DNA from: Aurantiochytrium sp. KH105
Taxonomy: Eukaryota; Sar; Bigyra; Thraustochytrida; Thraustochytriidae
Length of the DNA stretch: 64,000 bases
Reading direction: 5' to 3'
Assembly (NCBI GenBank): GCA_003116975.1
Contig: BGKB01000186.1
Coordinates: 1 to 64,000, forward strand
The translations under genes and the position numbers were made by a program. A model generated the notes under the pieces. It saw only the letters and a list, made by a program, of their open reading frames with translations. It did not search any database and was not told the origin of the DNA. Within the stretch, counting starts at the first letter, position 1. Each line of letters opens with the position of its first letter. Positions 1 through 10,072 of the stretch are shown in pieces.

Positions 1-444
1 CCGCAGCCAGTAGGTAGTAGTACTACGTGCAACCACTCCACCCCCACCAAAAAGGACTGCACGTGTCGCCTCCACCCATACGCTGTGCACACCCCCAACT
101 ACAGAAAAAAGGTATACAAAGTCGTAGCAGAACCCCCTTTAACAGGGATAAGTATGATGTGCACACGACTGAAAGGGGTCATTGTAAAGAGTCATGTTTG
201 TTGCCTTATGTTAAGTTCTGCAGACATCAGGATTGTATACAAGGATGAGAATGATGGCAAATGAATTCGCAAACAAATGAAGATATAGTCTAGTTATTAA
301 GGACTCTCTCCTTTAAGGAAACGTACTTGTGCAGCTATAGAGTAGACTCGCCGGAATATCACAGATCTCGGTGTTCGTGGGAAAGCAAGCAGGTGTTCGC
401 CAAAAATTCTTCCGTCGCACGAAAGCCATAAGCACACGAATCGA
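1..444. other. Left edge, no gene recognised
   Basis: The first 444 bases hold only short open frames with no recognisable similarity. A gene reading leftwards ends at 445, so the segment is its 3' flank plus whatever lies beyond the window. I see no tRNA, repeat or transposon signature. Confidence 0.5.
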
Positions 445-1857
445 TCAAACATCGTCGACCTTGGCGCTGCCAATCACAGCAGTCCCGTTCTTGTCGTCCA
501 GACGATCATCGCTCGGCTCGGGTTCGCAAGAAAGGAACGGAAACATGGTGAAGACGCACACCTTGATTGGCTCAAAGAAGATCCAATTGATTGCCGTCGA
601 CAAGGCGAAAACTTCGCCATACTCCTTGATGATCGTTGCTGGTGTAATTTCGGGGAATTCCTCACGAAGACCCCCGTATGACCTTGTCACGGCGAGCGGC
701 ATGACCACCAACACACACGCTAGGGCGATGAAAAGGACGATGATGTCATCTTTGACAGTGTGTACTGTTCTACGAACATTTGAAGACGCACGTCCAAGCA
801 AGGAGCCGCCAACGAATGTGACGACAGCCAGTTTCGCGCCAGAAAACGCAAGCTGGAGTCCTGATGTGGTCGTCGTTGTTGTCGTCGAAGAATTGATGAC
901 TGTCGTTGTCGACGAGACCTGCTTGTAGCAGGACCCCGACGATTCTGTATATATCTCGAAGAGCTGCGCGCTCTCAAGCGTAATCGCCAGGGCAAAACTC
1001 AGCGCTAAATTGATCCACTCCTGAATGCTTTCCCATGGGCCTTGAAAGCAAAGCAGAATCAGCAGTGGATGCTTGGCCAGCCGACTTGCCACAGAGACGC
1101 TTCCGGAGGTGCATGCGCAGAGCGACACGCCGCTACGACTCGCAAGCGCGACTGATACCGCATAAGCGACCAGAGCGAAACCAATGTATAGGCCCACAAT
1201 CAGAAGCTGATCTTCCTCCCGAAGTCCATTCGGAAGGCCCTCATCCAAGGCGCCATCGTCGCTGTCAATTGTGACGGCGGCTGTGGAGCAGCTCGTGCAA
1301 GAGTAGGTTCCACCATCTGTGTCGACATCTGCGCTGGCGAGACTCCCGTATCCGTTCGAGCTGCAAACTGACTCGAGGGCTCCACACGAGATAACTTCGA
1401 TCTGCGCAGGAGGACACGACGTTTGTGGATCTGTCGTAGTTGACGAGTCACATGGCGGGCTCGGGCAAACTTCGCCCTGCCCAGAGCACGAGCTGCAGGA
1501 ATACGTGCCGAAGCCGTTGATAACATATGAATTCAAACCGGAAGTACAGTAGCTGTTGAGCTGAGAAGCAGACAAATCAGGGCAACTCTCAAGCGATGTT
1601 GTCCCGCCGGATCCAGAGCCGCCGCTGCTTTCGCCGCATCCCGAGCAAATCTGGCCTGTTCCAGAGCACGAACCACACGTGTAGGTCCCGTATCCACCAG
1701 ATGTGCTGGAGCTAAAGATGCCTGAGGTGCAGTACTCCTGTGCTGCTTCTACTGATCCTTGGTCCGGGCAAGCCTCGCCGAGAACATGATCACCCTGCAG
1801 GGCGAGCAGGGCTACCGCCAGTGGCAAGTGCGGCTTTCGCAAGAATGCCATCAACAT
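445..1857 (-). CDS. Secreted-type Cys-rich repeat protein with C-terminal membrane segments
   Basis: 470 residues. An N-terminal signal peptide (hydrophobic about residues 11-27, ending near VLGEA) leads into three Cys-rich repeats at roughly 29-70, 88-134 and 145-190. Each repeat carries a YGTYTC-type core and a CxxC-like SCSGxG motif. Hydrophobic segments follow at about 220-240, 280-300, 335-350 and 375-395. The last segment region contains INWIFFEPIK, which faintly resembles the membrane part of polycystin/REJ-PLAT proteins; that similarity is weak and is inference. The protein is probably a cell-surface protein with an extracellular Cys-rich N-terminus and a short cytosolic tail. Another in-frame ATG lies two codons downstream. 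Function unknown. Confidence 0.75.
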   Translation of the reverse strand: MLMAFLRKPHLPLAVALLALQGDHVLGEACPDQGSVEAAQEYCTSGIFSSSTSGGYGTYTCGSCSGTGQICSGCGESSGGSGSGGTTSLESCPDLSASQLNSYCTSGLNSYVINGFGTYSCSSCSGQGEVCPSPPCDSSTTTDPQTSCPPAQIEVISCGALESVCSSNGYGSLASADVDTDGGTYSCTSCSTAAVTIDSDDGALDEGLPNGLREEDQLLIVGLYIGFALVAYAVSVALASRSGVSLCACTSGSVSVASRLAKHPLLILLCFQGPWESIQEWINLALSFALAITLESAQLFEIYTESSGSCYKQVSSTTTVINSSTTTTTTTSGLQLAFSGAKLAVVTFVGGSLLGRASSNVRRTVHTVKDDIIVLFIALACVLVVMPLAVTRSYGGLREEFPEITPATIIKEYGEVFALSTAINWIFFEPIKVCVFTMFPFLSCEPEPSDDRLDDKNGTAVIGSAKVDDV

Positions 1858-2902
1858 CGTGCTTTGCGAGTTTGTTCGTCCACGACTCCTGCAGGTCCTT
1901 TCATCATGATCTTGCGCATGCTCCGGGCGCTCGGAGGTGTGCTCCGAAGTCGATCAATCATGATTGATTGATGTATACATATCAATCACGATTGACTGAG
2001 AGACGTCCGGTTCTAGAGTCGCATGCCCCCGGACGCTCGGAGGTGTGCTCTAAAGTCGATCAGTCATGAGTGATTGATGTATACGTATCAACCTTCGCAA
2101 AGAGTGCCCGTCCTGTCATCGTGGATTGAAACATCTTGCGAAGTGAGTAAGGTCCCGGGGATAAGCGACATGCCTGGCTCTGCCTGGGCACGTGTGCTAA
2201 GGTGCCGAAACAAGCAGCCACCGCTGCGAATACCATAGTCCGTTATTGCAAACACATTGAAAAATTATGAGAATAGGAGCAAATTATTACGGAGATTTGA
2301 CAGACCCGAAAATCCGCACTTGCGTTTCGCAGACCGCGGCGAGGGCGCCTGGCTTCGGCTCGGCCAGGAGAGCGCGAATCTGGTCTTTTCGAACTTCGTA
2401 GACGAAAAGTTATCGCGTTTGCGGGCCGCGTGGGGTGGTGGAAAAAGGCGCTAAAATGGGCAGAGAGCACCAAGTTGTAACAGGGCAAAGGTAGACGCAA
2501 AAGCGCAAAATAAGGTACCAATGACTGTTAATTAAAAAACTCCCCGCATCCTAAACAAGCTCCTGGTGCGGTGAGCGATCTTGTCCGAGAAACCGCTCTT
2601 GGGGAGCACACTTGCTAAGCGTTTTTCGTTGGGGCACAGTTCTTGGTCCTCGTCGGCCTGGGCGTCGTGCTTCGCCGGGCGGTGCAACAAACGAAGGCTC
2701 CGACAGCTTGTCAGACCAACATCGATCGCAGCAGCAAGAACAGCAGGTCAGAGGAGTGGAGACTTGCATATGCGAACCACGACCTCGACTGGGATCGACT
2801 TGCGGGACACCAGTCCAAAATACAAAGACGGTGGTGCATTGTGCAGTCTCGCTTTTCAGCGAGCAAAAGTTGACTTCAGATCATCTTGGTTGCATTGGTT
2901 TA
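1858..2902. other. Intergenic region with a palindrome-bearing direct repeat
   Basis: About 1 kb between two leftward genes. It holds the upstream region of the Cys-rich membrane protein and the 3' flank of the channel gene. The only structure I can support is the duplicated element at 1921-2093. The rest (2100-2900) has short unsupported frames only. Confidence 0.5.
1921..2093. repeat. Two diverged ~67-bp direct repeats, 106 bp apart, with a palindrome
   Basis: Copy one (1921-1987) and copy two (2027-2093) share the cores gctcggaggtgtgct, agtcgatca and tgattgatgtatac, with scattered differences. Copy one contains the perfect 16-bp palindrome ATCAATCATGATTGAT followed by TGTATACATA; in copy two the palindrome has decayed to ATCAGTCATGAGTGAT. 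The pair sits 60-240 bp upstream of the ATG at 1857 of the leftward gene, so it could be a duplicated promoter element or a remnant of a small repeat. Confidence 0.7.
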
Positions 2903-4222
2903 TCATTTGTCCTTGTCTCTTCCGGCAAAGCTAAGAAAGCCGTTCTGACCCTTGACGTCGAGTGTGCGAGATTCCGCGTGAAGACCTGTACCGCGAACAA
3001 AGATGGCCGAATCATCTCTGGGCGAATAGTTGAGTTCTCGGAGTTCGCGACTGCCCATTTCGAGCTTACCCAGCTCCACTCGGCGACGGTAGAGACCATA
3101 CGCAAGGAAACCAAACACGAAGCTGAACAGTAAAGTAATGTACGTCGCGCCAAGAACACTGTCCCACTTCTTGCGCCAAGCCAGATCCGAGGAAAGGAAC
3201 GTGGAGCTTACAAGACTCACCAAACACAAGAGAAGAATGTTCGAGACAAAGGTCGCGATTGTCAGCTTCTCCAGCAGCACCACGTAAGGAACCGCCGGAA
3301 GCTCGGCCTGCACGACGTACTGAAACGCCACGCTTGCGAGAATCAGCGTCATCAGCATTGCCTGTCTCTCGGCAAACTGATCCACCTCCAATGTGAAGCA
3401 CGTCAACGCCGTCACCGCGAGAAGAATACTCAGAAATGCAATGCGCCAAAGGTATCCTTCGAACCTGCGCTCCAGCTGAAAGCGAATCACGAGCTGACCG
3501 TATTGGTACGCATCATCATCATCCTCTTCGCCTGGGTCTGAACGAGCTGCAAACTCGATCACCACACGTCTCGCGCGAAACTGGGGGATCGCACTAAAGG
3601 CGCGGTTGAGGATGACCAGCTTGCCTGGTAGCGGCTCGCCGTCCTGGACGACCTTGACCTCCTTTGATGCTTCTTCATTGATTCGAAATGCTTCACGAGG
3701 AGGAACATACATGGTCTTCTTCACCGACATATCATAGAACGGAGTGTCCATCGTCACGGTAAGCTCTTGCACGTCAAAGGGAAAGCTCCAGAGCTCGAAG
3801 CGCTCCATGCAAGTGAGGTAGACAAGTGGGCGCATGCAGTTGTAGTATTCGCCGTCATTCTCGTCCTGAATAATCTTGTAGCTGGATCCGTCCTGGTGGG
3901 CGCGAGTTTCGCGGTCTTCAGACTTGGCGTTCGGGAACTCATAGTTTGGGACGAAATCCGGAATGTACTCATATGGGTTCTTCTCGTAGCGTTTCCGGTC
4001 TGCACTTGAAGCGCGCCATGACATTTCCAGGCCCATGGCAATTTCGAATGTCTGCTGCACGGTGTCGACGGCAGCAATGTAGCGAACGTAGACGAGATCG
4101 ATGTGGACCTTGTTCTCGCAGTCCTCCCATAGTTTGACGAACTTTTGCGATGGGTTGTAGATGCGACGCACCGTCCCATCATCATCCATAGTCACCGCCA
4201 CTTGTGATGAATCAGCGGCCAT
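2903..4222 (-). CDS. Pentameric ligand-gated ion channel homologue (Cys-loop superfamily fold, no disulfide)
   Basis: 439 residues. The order is that of the pentameric channel superfamily: an extracellular beta-sandwich domain (about 35-250) with the family signature FPFDVQ at 147-152, then four membrane helices: M1 about 259-280, M2 285-303, M3 312-338, M4 355-378. M2-M3 carries the typical AELPAVPY linker. The pair of cysteines that brackets FPFDxQ in animal receptors is absent: the following position is Leu and Cys138 is out of register, as in bacterial members such as GLIC/ELIC. No signal peptide is visible (the N-terminus is acidic/polar), which is odd for this topology; an upstream exon in 4223-4874 could supply one. 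The M3-M4 loop is short, again like bacterial members. Ligand and ion selectivity cannot be read from the sequence. Confidence 0.85.
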   Translation of the reverse strand: MAADSSQVAVTMDDDGTVRRIYNPSQKFVKLWEDCENKVHIDLVYVRYIAAVDTVQQTFEIAMGLEMSWRASSADRKRYEKNPYEYIPDFVPNYEFPNAKSEDRETRAHQDGSSYKIIQDENDGEYYNCMRPLVYLTCMERFELWSFPFDVQELTVTMDTPFYDMSVKKTMYVPPREAFRINEEASKEVKVVQDGEPLPGKLVILNRAFSAIPQFRARRVVIEFAARSDPGEEDDDDAYQYGQLVIRFQLERRFEGYLWRIAFLSILLAVTALTCFTLEVDQFAERQAMLMTLILASVAFQYVVQAELPAVPYVVLLEKLTIATFVSNILLLCLVSLVSSTFLSSDLAWRKKWDSVLGATYITLLFSFVFGFLAYGLYRRRVELGKLEMGSRELRELNYSPRDDSAIFVRGTGLHAESRTLDVKGQNGFLSFAGRDKDK

Positions 4223-4874
4223 TTCACCTTGCTATCCTGAAGGGCAAAGACAGACTTGTGAGAGAATAGGTCTCTTGCCGGGCTATTTTGCGTCAGGTGT
4301 GATCGAAAATTGTTTTGCTACTGCTGCTGTCGCTGCTGCTCGCCACAACGTGGCTTACACACCTTCGATTGGCAGACTCGAGATTCGACGTTGTTTTCAA
4401 CGCAAATCCTACGTGTCCACGTTGCTTTAAAATTGAAAGTAATCACTTTGCGCAGCGCAGAGCTGTCTGTTCCTTTGTGCTGCACTTCCCCGCCGCTGTT
4501 AAAGTACTCGTTGCCGTCGTTGTCCCGGGCCGTCCCCCCGGTGAAGAGCCGTCGTTGTCTTTGTTAATGCTCTTGTCGTAACGAGGCAGACGCCGCCCCT
4601 CTCGGCGCAGACAGAGCAACAACCAGGCGACAGCTGCGCAGAGCGACGTTGCAAGACTGAGTTGCGACGGTGGGCAGGATCCCAGAGGTCCGAGTCGTGC
4701 CCCGTAGCAAGAAGCACCCAGTGGGACCTATCGCAGGCTCAGTATTAAGGCATGCAGGCCCAGCTCTGCACTGCAACTTGACCCGGGAAGAATGAGTTAT
4801 AACGGATTTTACGTAAAGACTTAGGAGCTCTCTCATGTGTGTGCGAACCCGGGAGCGCATGAAAACAAACCATC
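4223..4874. promoter_or_regulatory. Divergent intergenic region
   Basis: 650 bp between the leftward channel gene and the rightward ankyrin gene, so it must contain both promoters. Short frames here look random. An upstream exon encoding a signal peptide for the channel could hide here but I could not identify one. Confidence 0.4.
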
Positions 4875-6155
4875 ATGCATTCAACAAGACTCGCGCCACT
4901 GACACCCGTGGCCTCGGCCGCCCCAAGGCTTGGACCACAGGCAGAAGATGTGGATCGCTTTATTCAGGTCATGGGCGCCGGAGATACGCGTGTGGCGTTG
5001 TGGAAGGCTGCGCGCGCCGGTGACGAACAACTCGTGGCTGCTCTCTTGACCAAGACACCTCGTGAGTGTGCAGAATTGCTGCGCTGGGAGAATTCTGCGC
5101 ATCATGGATACACAGCACTACATATTGCATGCCAGAAAGGTCACTTTGCTGTGGCAAAGTCGCTCGTCGAAGCAGGCGCAAATGTGCGCGCCCAAGCTCG
5201 AGGGGGCACCACTCCTCTTCATGAAGCCACATACGAACGTCATGAACTTCTTGCTCTCTTTCTTTTAAAACAAGGTGCCAAGCTCGACGTGAAAACCGAC
5301 CAGGGCGCATCGCCGCTTGATTTGGCCGCTAAAAAGCGCTTTGCCACCGACCTTCAAACAATGTACCTGGACTCGCTACAAGACGAGGAGGACAAGAGCG
5401 AGCTCCGCCGTGCTCTGGCTTCGTCCATTTTAGACAACAACTTTTCCAACATTGGCATATCTCGCTGTCGCAGAGACGCCCAAGAGGACGAGTGTGAGCG
5501 TCAAGAGCTCGCTGCGCGCATCGAACATCTTGAAGAGACTGTTGCACAGCGGGATGAGACCATCGCCAACTTGCTTCGAGATATTGCCGCAGAACAGTCA
5601 CGAGCTGCAGACCTTGAGTGTCTTGTCCAAGAAGCCAATGCAAGGCGAAGGCGCGCGGAGCATGATCTTGGGGACGCAGGCTTTGAGATCGACGGTCTCC
5701 GCGAGCAGGTGAGAGAAGCCGAACGATATCTGAAAGAGACCACGCATGAAAATGCGCATCTTGACAAACTCATTCAGACCTCTGTTCAAGCTGTTCGCAA
5801 GCGGCAACGTGGCAAAAAGGCGCAGGAGCGAAGAGAACGCCTTGCTCAGACAGCATTGCAAAGCGGCATCGTGCAAGAACCTCGAAGCCCACGCACCACA
5901 CGATTACGTACCCTCGAGTCCAGGCTCAAAGATGCTGAACATCAAGCCTTTGTGGCCCACGAGGCGAGACTCAAAGCAGAGCGGGCCGCATATTCTAGCG
6001 AGATGGCTTTGCAGCGCGCGCAGCGTACGCTGACGCAGAGCACGCCTTTTCTGGTCCGTCAGCTAGCAGAGGACATGTCACGGCAGTGGTTAACTGCAGG
6101 TGTGCGACGAGTATCAAGGTTCCGCCTCTTGCAGGAACTCAAGACTGTAAATTAG
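4875..6155 (+). CDS. Ankyrin-repeat / coiled-coil protein
   Basis: 426 residues. Ankyrin repeats occupy about 38-170, with clear cores (GYTALHIACQKGH, GTTPLHEATYERH, GASPLDLAAKKR). A long charged heptad-rich region at about 200-390 predicts coiled coil (ERQELAARIEHLEETVAQRD and similar). No membrane segment or catalytic motif. The ATG at 4875 is followed by a protein-like N-terminus; an upstream frame at 4835 is not in register. The architecture suggests a scaffold that binds a partner through ankyrin repeats and multimerises through the coil. Partner unknown. Confidence 0.85.
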   Translation: MHSTRLAPLTPVASAAPRLGPQAEDVDRFIQVMGAGDTRVALWKAARAGDEQLVAALLTKTPRECAELLRWENSAHHGYTALHIACQKGHFAVAKSLVEAGANVRAQARGGTTPLHEATYERHELLALFLLKQGAKLDVKTDQGASPLDLAAKKRFATDLQTMYLDSLQDEEDKSELRRALASSILDNNFSNIGISRCRRDAQEDECERQELAARIEHLEETVAQRDETIANLLRDIAAEQSRAADLECLVQEANARRRRAEHDLGDAGFEIDGLREQVREAERYLKETTHENAHLDKLIQTSVQAVRKRQRGKKAQERRERLAQTALQSGIVQEPRSPRTTRLRTLESRLKDAEHQAFVAHEARLKAERAAYSSEMALQRAQRTLTQSTPFLVRQLAEDMSRQWLTAGVRRVSRFRLLQELKTVN

Positions 6156-6395
6156 GACCATATCAAGAAGCTTTCTTGCCGCAAGGAGAAAAAGTTACGC
6201 ACACACACAAACAGAGGTACATTGTACGTATACCCTGATATTAAGCATTACGTTTGTATGGATGTCCTGACGCTGAGTGTGTGGTACTACGTATTCCACC
6301 TGCAGCTCTGACGCACTATTTTCTTTCCTCGATTTGCTCATTGGGTGTGGAAAAAGTACCAATGCAAAAATTTATCAAATATTTAGCCCACGTCG

Positions 6396-7388
6396 TCATT
6401 CCAGCGACGAGCCACCTGCAAGAGCTGCGGCTCGAGCTGCGGCCGCATGCCGTGCCTCACGTGCCCCCTGCGCGGATGTATCAAGGGTTCCGGAGGACAC
6501 CGCATTTGATGCATGAACCTTGCGCCGATAAAGAGGAACATTCTCACTGCCGCCCAAGAGTGGCTTACTCAACTCACTCGAAATGTGCATAAAAAGAAGA
6601 GCACGGGCGCGCTGCTCAAGCGAGAGACGCGAGCCACTGGCGTGCGGTTGTGCCGCATTGCCCAGCTGCAGTGAAACGTCATTGAAGGCCTTGGCAATCA
6701 CGTAGAGACCTTGCTCAAGAACAGACTCCATGGCGTTGACATACTCGGCACCATTTGGAAACTCCTCTGCCAGAGTGCGCGCCTCCGTAAGCGAATTTTC
6801 GGCTTCAGTTCCACGCCTTTCCAGCACTTCAGTCGCAAAGGCTTGGGACAATCGATCGAGTGGGTCGTGACCGGTACTGTTTTGCAAATATTCGTGAGAG
6901 AGGCCATGCAAGACGCTGCTTGTAATACCGAACTTTGGACCGTTTTGATGAAGCGCGTACAAGTCGAAGTAATTCTCACTTCGTAACCTTCGATCGAAAA
7001 GTTTGACGGAAACGGGACCCGTGGCTGCCACCGCCCGAGCAACGCGCGGGTTGGACGAGATATGCATGACAGCAACGGAAATGTTGGGGTTTCCAAAGAG
7101 AAGTCCAGCAGCGTTGCGGAACTCCCGTTCCGCTGCACGGAAAACCTCGTTGTCTTTTTCGTAGAAGAGCACATTCGTCACAACGGCCTTATCCAAAAAG
7201 GCCTCAAAGTTATCTTCCGTGAGCTCCTCCAAGTTTGCTTCTTTTGCGCCGTTCATCGCGGCATCGGAACACTCTGTGATGACCTGAGTCTCGTCGTCTG
7301 ACGCTAGTGTCGCTTGTGCGTCACCAGGTCGCACCCCTGCCGCCACAACCAGCGCCACGACCAGCGCGGACATTTTGGGCCACCTCAT
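6396..7388 (-). CDS. ERp29/PDI-D-like thioredoxin-fold protein lacking CxxC
   Basis: 330 residues. The signal peptide (about 1-25, ending DAQA) directs it to the ER. A thioredoxin-like domain spans about 53-165, opening with LTEDNFEAFLDKAV as in PDI family members, but where the active-site CxxC should follow the VLFY strand the sequence is EKDNEVFR, so it is redox-inactive. An all-helical segment at about 190-310 resembles the ERp29 C-terminal (PDI-D) domain, with SLTEARTLAEEF and an amphipathic helix pattern. Known ERp29 proteins are non-catalytic ER chaperones/escorts; that role is inferred here. There is no KDEL-type signal at the C-terminus (it ends GGSSLE), so retention would need a partner. 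Confidence 0.7.
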   Translation of the reverse strand: MRWPKMSALVVALVVAAGVRPGDAQATLASDDETQVITECSDAAMNGAKEANLEELTEDNFEAFLDKAVVTNVLFYEKDNEVFRAAEREFRNAAGLLFGNPNISVAVMHISSNPRVARAVAATGPVSVKLFDRRLRSENYFDLYALHQNGPKFGITSSVLHGLSHEYLQNSTGHDPLDRLSQAFATEVLERRGTEAENSLTEARTLAEEFPNGAEYVNAMESVLEQGLYVIAKAFNDVSLQLGNAAQPHASGSRLSLEQRARALLFMHISSELSKPLLGGSENVPLYRRKVHASNAVSSGTLDTSAQGAREARHAAAARAAALAGGSSLE

Positions 7389-8217
7389 CGTGATGCAACG
7401 CTTTCCTTGTACAAGAGTGCCTGTCTCGCAGCAGAGCGAGCGTACGTGCGACGTTCGCAGCGGCAGTCGCGTCGAGGCCGGGGCAAGATCAGAGCCTGGA
7501 CTGCTACCGCCGTGAGCGCTCCGTGGATTGAGCGATTACCAGGTGGGTTTGGGTTTTCGCCGCGGTGCCGCCGGCCTCGGGCGTTCTGCTCGTCAACGGT
7601 CATCCGCACCGGAAACACGAGCGGGGAAACTGAGTGACGGCCGGGTGTGGGGAATAGATAGAGCGGGCCGGGCTCGCGCCGAGAGCATTGAGAGTGTCAG
7701 GTAGAGTAGACAAGAAGACTGAAAGGCCAGGAAGAACTCGCGCAAGACTCATGAACAGCTCGGCTCTTGAGTCTGTCTTGATTCCGTTTCCAGTAAGATG
7801 TCAAGCGCAGCATGAGGGATTGTGGTGCCTCACTGTCAAGCAAATTGCACACAGACTTATACAATGCGGTGTTTCTCGGTCATTCCGTAAAATGTCGGTA
7901 GGCTCAAAAGAAAATGTATGGCCAGTCATACTTTTGTCGGCGCTAGACAAGAATTGTGGTTGAATCAGCGGACAATGAAGTCTTCCCAAGCAGGTGCAGG
8001 CAAGGACTTCAAGAATTCTCTTGATGTGTAACTTCAAATTTGGCTGCTAACACATGGATCTGCTCTCGCCCTGCATTCTGCAAGATTCTTGCCAAGACAG
8101 CCCTGTCTTCTTTTTTGATTGCTTAAGTTTCTGATCGCACATGCGAAGAGGTGCCGATTTATTTAGAAAGCGGAAATCTTTAAATTTCACAAAGAAATTT
8201 GCCACTGCTAAGACAGC
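7389..8217. other. Intergenic, no gene seen
   Basis: 830 bp between two leftward genes. 7389-7680 is GC-rich and should contain the ERp29-like promoter; 7700-8217 is AT-richer 3' flank of the glycosyltransferase. No convincing coding frame. Confidence 0.4.
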
Positions 8218-9534
8218 TTAATCGTAATAGACATTGAAGTCTGGAATGATGTAGATGTTTTTAAGCTTGCGATGCACTGAAAGGTGCTCGCAGTCTCCAC
8301 CCTCATAGCGCAATCCTTTGAGCTTTGTGGCTTTGTAAACGGCAATGCCTCCGAAACAGGACTTCACTGGCACTGGATCAGCATTGACGTCATTCAGCTT
8401 TAGCCCTCCACGGATCTGGTGACCATACCAATTTTTTACATGATCAGGCGGCTCCTCTTCTCCGGGTTGAATGACGAAGCTGTGCTTCATTTCCTCATCA
8501 GTGAAACGTGCAGCAAGGCCATCGTACGCTCTGCCAAATTCTCCATTGTCTCGCCTAACGAATGTGCAACCTTCAGTACCTAGAATGTCTGGAATGCACA
8601 CGCTGGTAATGCCGTTAGTGCAAAACGCTTCCCATCCTGGACTCATCTTCCGTTCGCCTGCAATGGTTGACCTTAGACTTTCCACAGTCTCGGAGGCGGG
8701 AATGCTATGCAAATCGAGGTCGACAATCATGACGATGGCATTCGGGTCAGAGGTCTGCGGCATCACTGTAAGCTTTTCCAGGTAAATGTTGCGCAGCAGG
8801 GCCATTTTTGCGAATCTTCGCGTCGAGAGATCGTAGTTGGTTTCATGTTTCGGCATGCCCGGAAGGAAGATATTCAGAGAGTCGTCAATCTTCATAGAGA
8901 TGAGCTCGACGTAATCGCCTCGCGTGGCAGCCCATTCTTGGAGTAGTTTATCAGTGCCATCGGTGGAGTCGTTCTCGACAATGATGAATTTCACGATCCT
9001 GAAGTGCTTCGCAACCTCCTCCACGACGTTAAGGTTTTGAATGATATTTCTGGCTGAGTCACGAACCAGCGAGCATATCACCAGATCACGATCTTCGAGA
9101 GCAACTTTTCCCCCTCGGAGTCCAGAAGAGGTGTCTGAGGAAATGACGTGGCCAAACTCGAGACCACCAGCGTCGAACCATCGCTCAACACGCACAATGA
9201 AACTCAACAAAACAAGAATGGGGACGACCAGAAGGAACAAGGTCGACCGCGTGGGCATCGTTGTCTTCCCCATTTGCGTGGTACGGACTTTCGTGCCTCT
9301 ATCTGGGCGTGTATACGTCTGCGCAAGCAGCTGCTGCCGAGACGAGGTCTCGGCGTCGTTCCTGACCGCGTGCCTCCTTTCAAGTTCGTGCACAACTTGG
9401 CGCTTTGCTCCTGACTCGTGTTCCTCCCACTTGAGCCTGCCACGCTTGCGCGGCGCGCGCGCAGCAATTGCTCGTGTCGTATCGTCGTGTGCACGCCGGG
9501 TGTCGCCTTGGCATGCGAATAAGACTTTGCTCAT
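8218..9534 (-). CDS. Type II membrane glycosyltransferase (GT-A fold)
   Basis: 438 residues from the ATG at 9534; a second ATG at 9273 lies just before the membrane anchor and is an equally good start (351 residues). A single hydrophobic segment (about 97-115) is followed by a lumenal catalytic domain. Signatures: LVICSLVRDSARN, then FIIVENDSTDGT, the nucleotide-sugar binding loop typical of GT2/GT69-like enzymes, and later IVDLDLHS, a DxD-like metal site. Probably a Golgi enzyme making glycoprotein or wall polysaccharide linkages; donor and acceptor cannot be assigned. Similarity to fungal CAP59/GT69 mannosyltransferases is my best guess but not certain. Confidence 0.75.
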   Translation of the reverse strand: MSKVLFACQGDTRRAHDDTTRAIAARAPRKRGRLKWEEHESGAKRQVVHELERRHAVRNDAETSSRQQLLAQTYTRPDRGTKVRTTQMGKTTMPTRSTLFLLVVPILVLLSFIVRVERWFDAGGLEFGHVISSDTSSGLRGGKVALEDRDLVICSLVRDSARNIIQNLNVVEEVAKHFRIVKFIIVENDSTDGTDKLLQEWAATRGDYVELISMKIDDSLNIFLPGMPKHETNYDLSTRRFAKMALLRNIYLEKLTVMPQTSDPNAIVMIVDLDLHSIPASETVESLRSTIAGERKMSPGWEAFCTNGITSVCIPDILGTEGCTFVRRDNGEFGRAYDGLAARFTDEEMKHSFVIQPGEEEPPDHVKNWYGHQIRGGLKLNDVNADPVPVKSCFGGIAVYKATKLKGLRYEGGDCEHLSVHRKLKNIYIIPDFNVYYD

Positions 9535-10072
9535 TGAATTTCATTCTCCTCACGCGTGTGCACAAGAAATTAAAAAATTTACTCGCCTTTGCGTGCCCTT
9601 GGGGAAACAGACATTGGCGACATTCCATTCATCATGACATAGCACCCTTCAGCCTCCTTGCGCATGGTATACGCGTGAGGTCTGCGCCGCGGCGTGCCTC
9701 GACTGTCATGCCGGGTCGGGTCGGGTTGAGTCCAGTCGTGCCGCGGCGTGCCATCACTTCGCCCAGTTAAGTGCGCCGAAGTTAAGACAATTAGCTCTTC
9801 TTGGCCTGTCAAAGGGCGCAGAAGTAACGCCACCTCATCGCGCGCATACCCGCGACGTTTTGACTTCGGCTCGACTTCGGCGTAGCAAAGTCAATTTTTC
9901 TCGCCTGTAAATTCCCGGCCTTAAGCGAATAGTGTCTGGCAGGCGTGTTGAGTGAGACCCATCGCTGAATAATTATACGCTTTGTTTTTCAAAAATAGAC
10001 AACAAGAACCAAAAAACCGTATCAGAGATGATGTCTTTAGAAGAGGAAGAAGAAGAAGAAGAAGGGATGTCT
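9535..10072. other. Intergenic with a small GC repeat
   Basis: About 540 bp upstream of the glycosyltransferase and downstream of the next leftward gene. It has a GC-rich patch with CCGCGGCGTGCC twice (about 9687 and 9741) and tandem GGGTC, then an AT-rich stretch with an (AGA)n run near 10040-10060. No gene seen. Confidence 0.4.

Noticed and set aside
371-928. Rightward open frame over the Cys-rich membrane protein
   Set aside because: Mirror of the real minus-strand gene; low-complexity VVVV and no homology.
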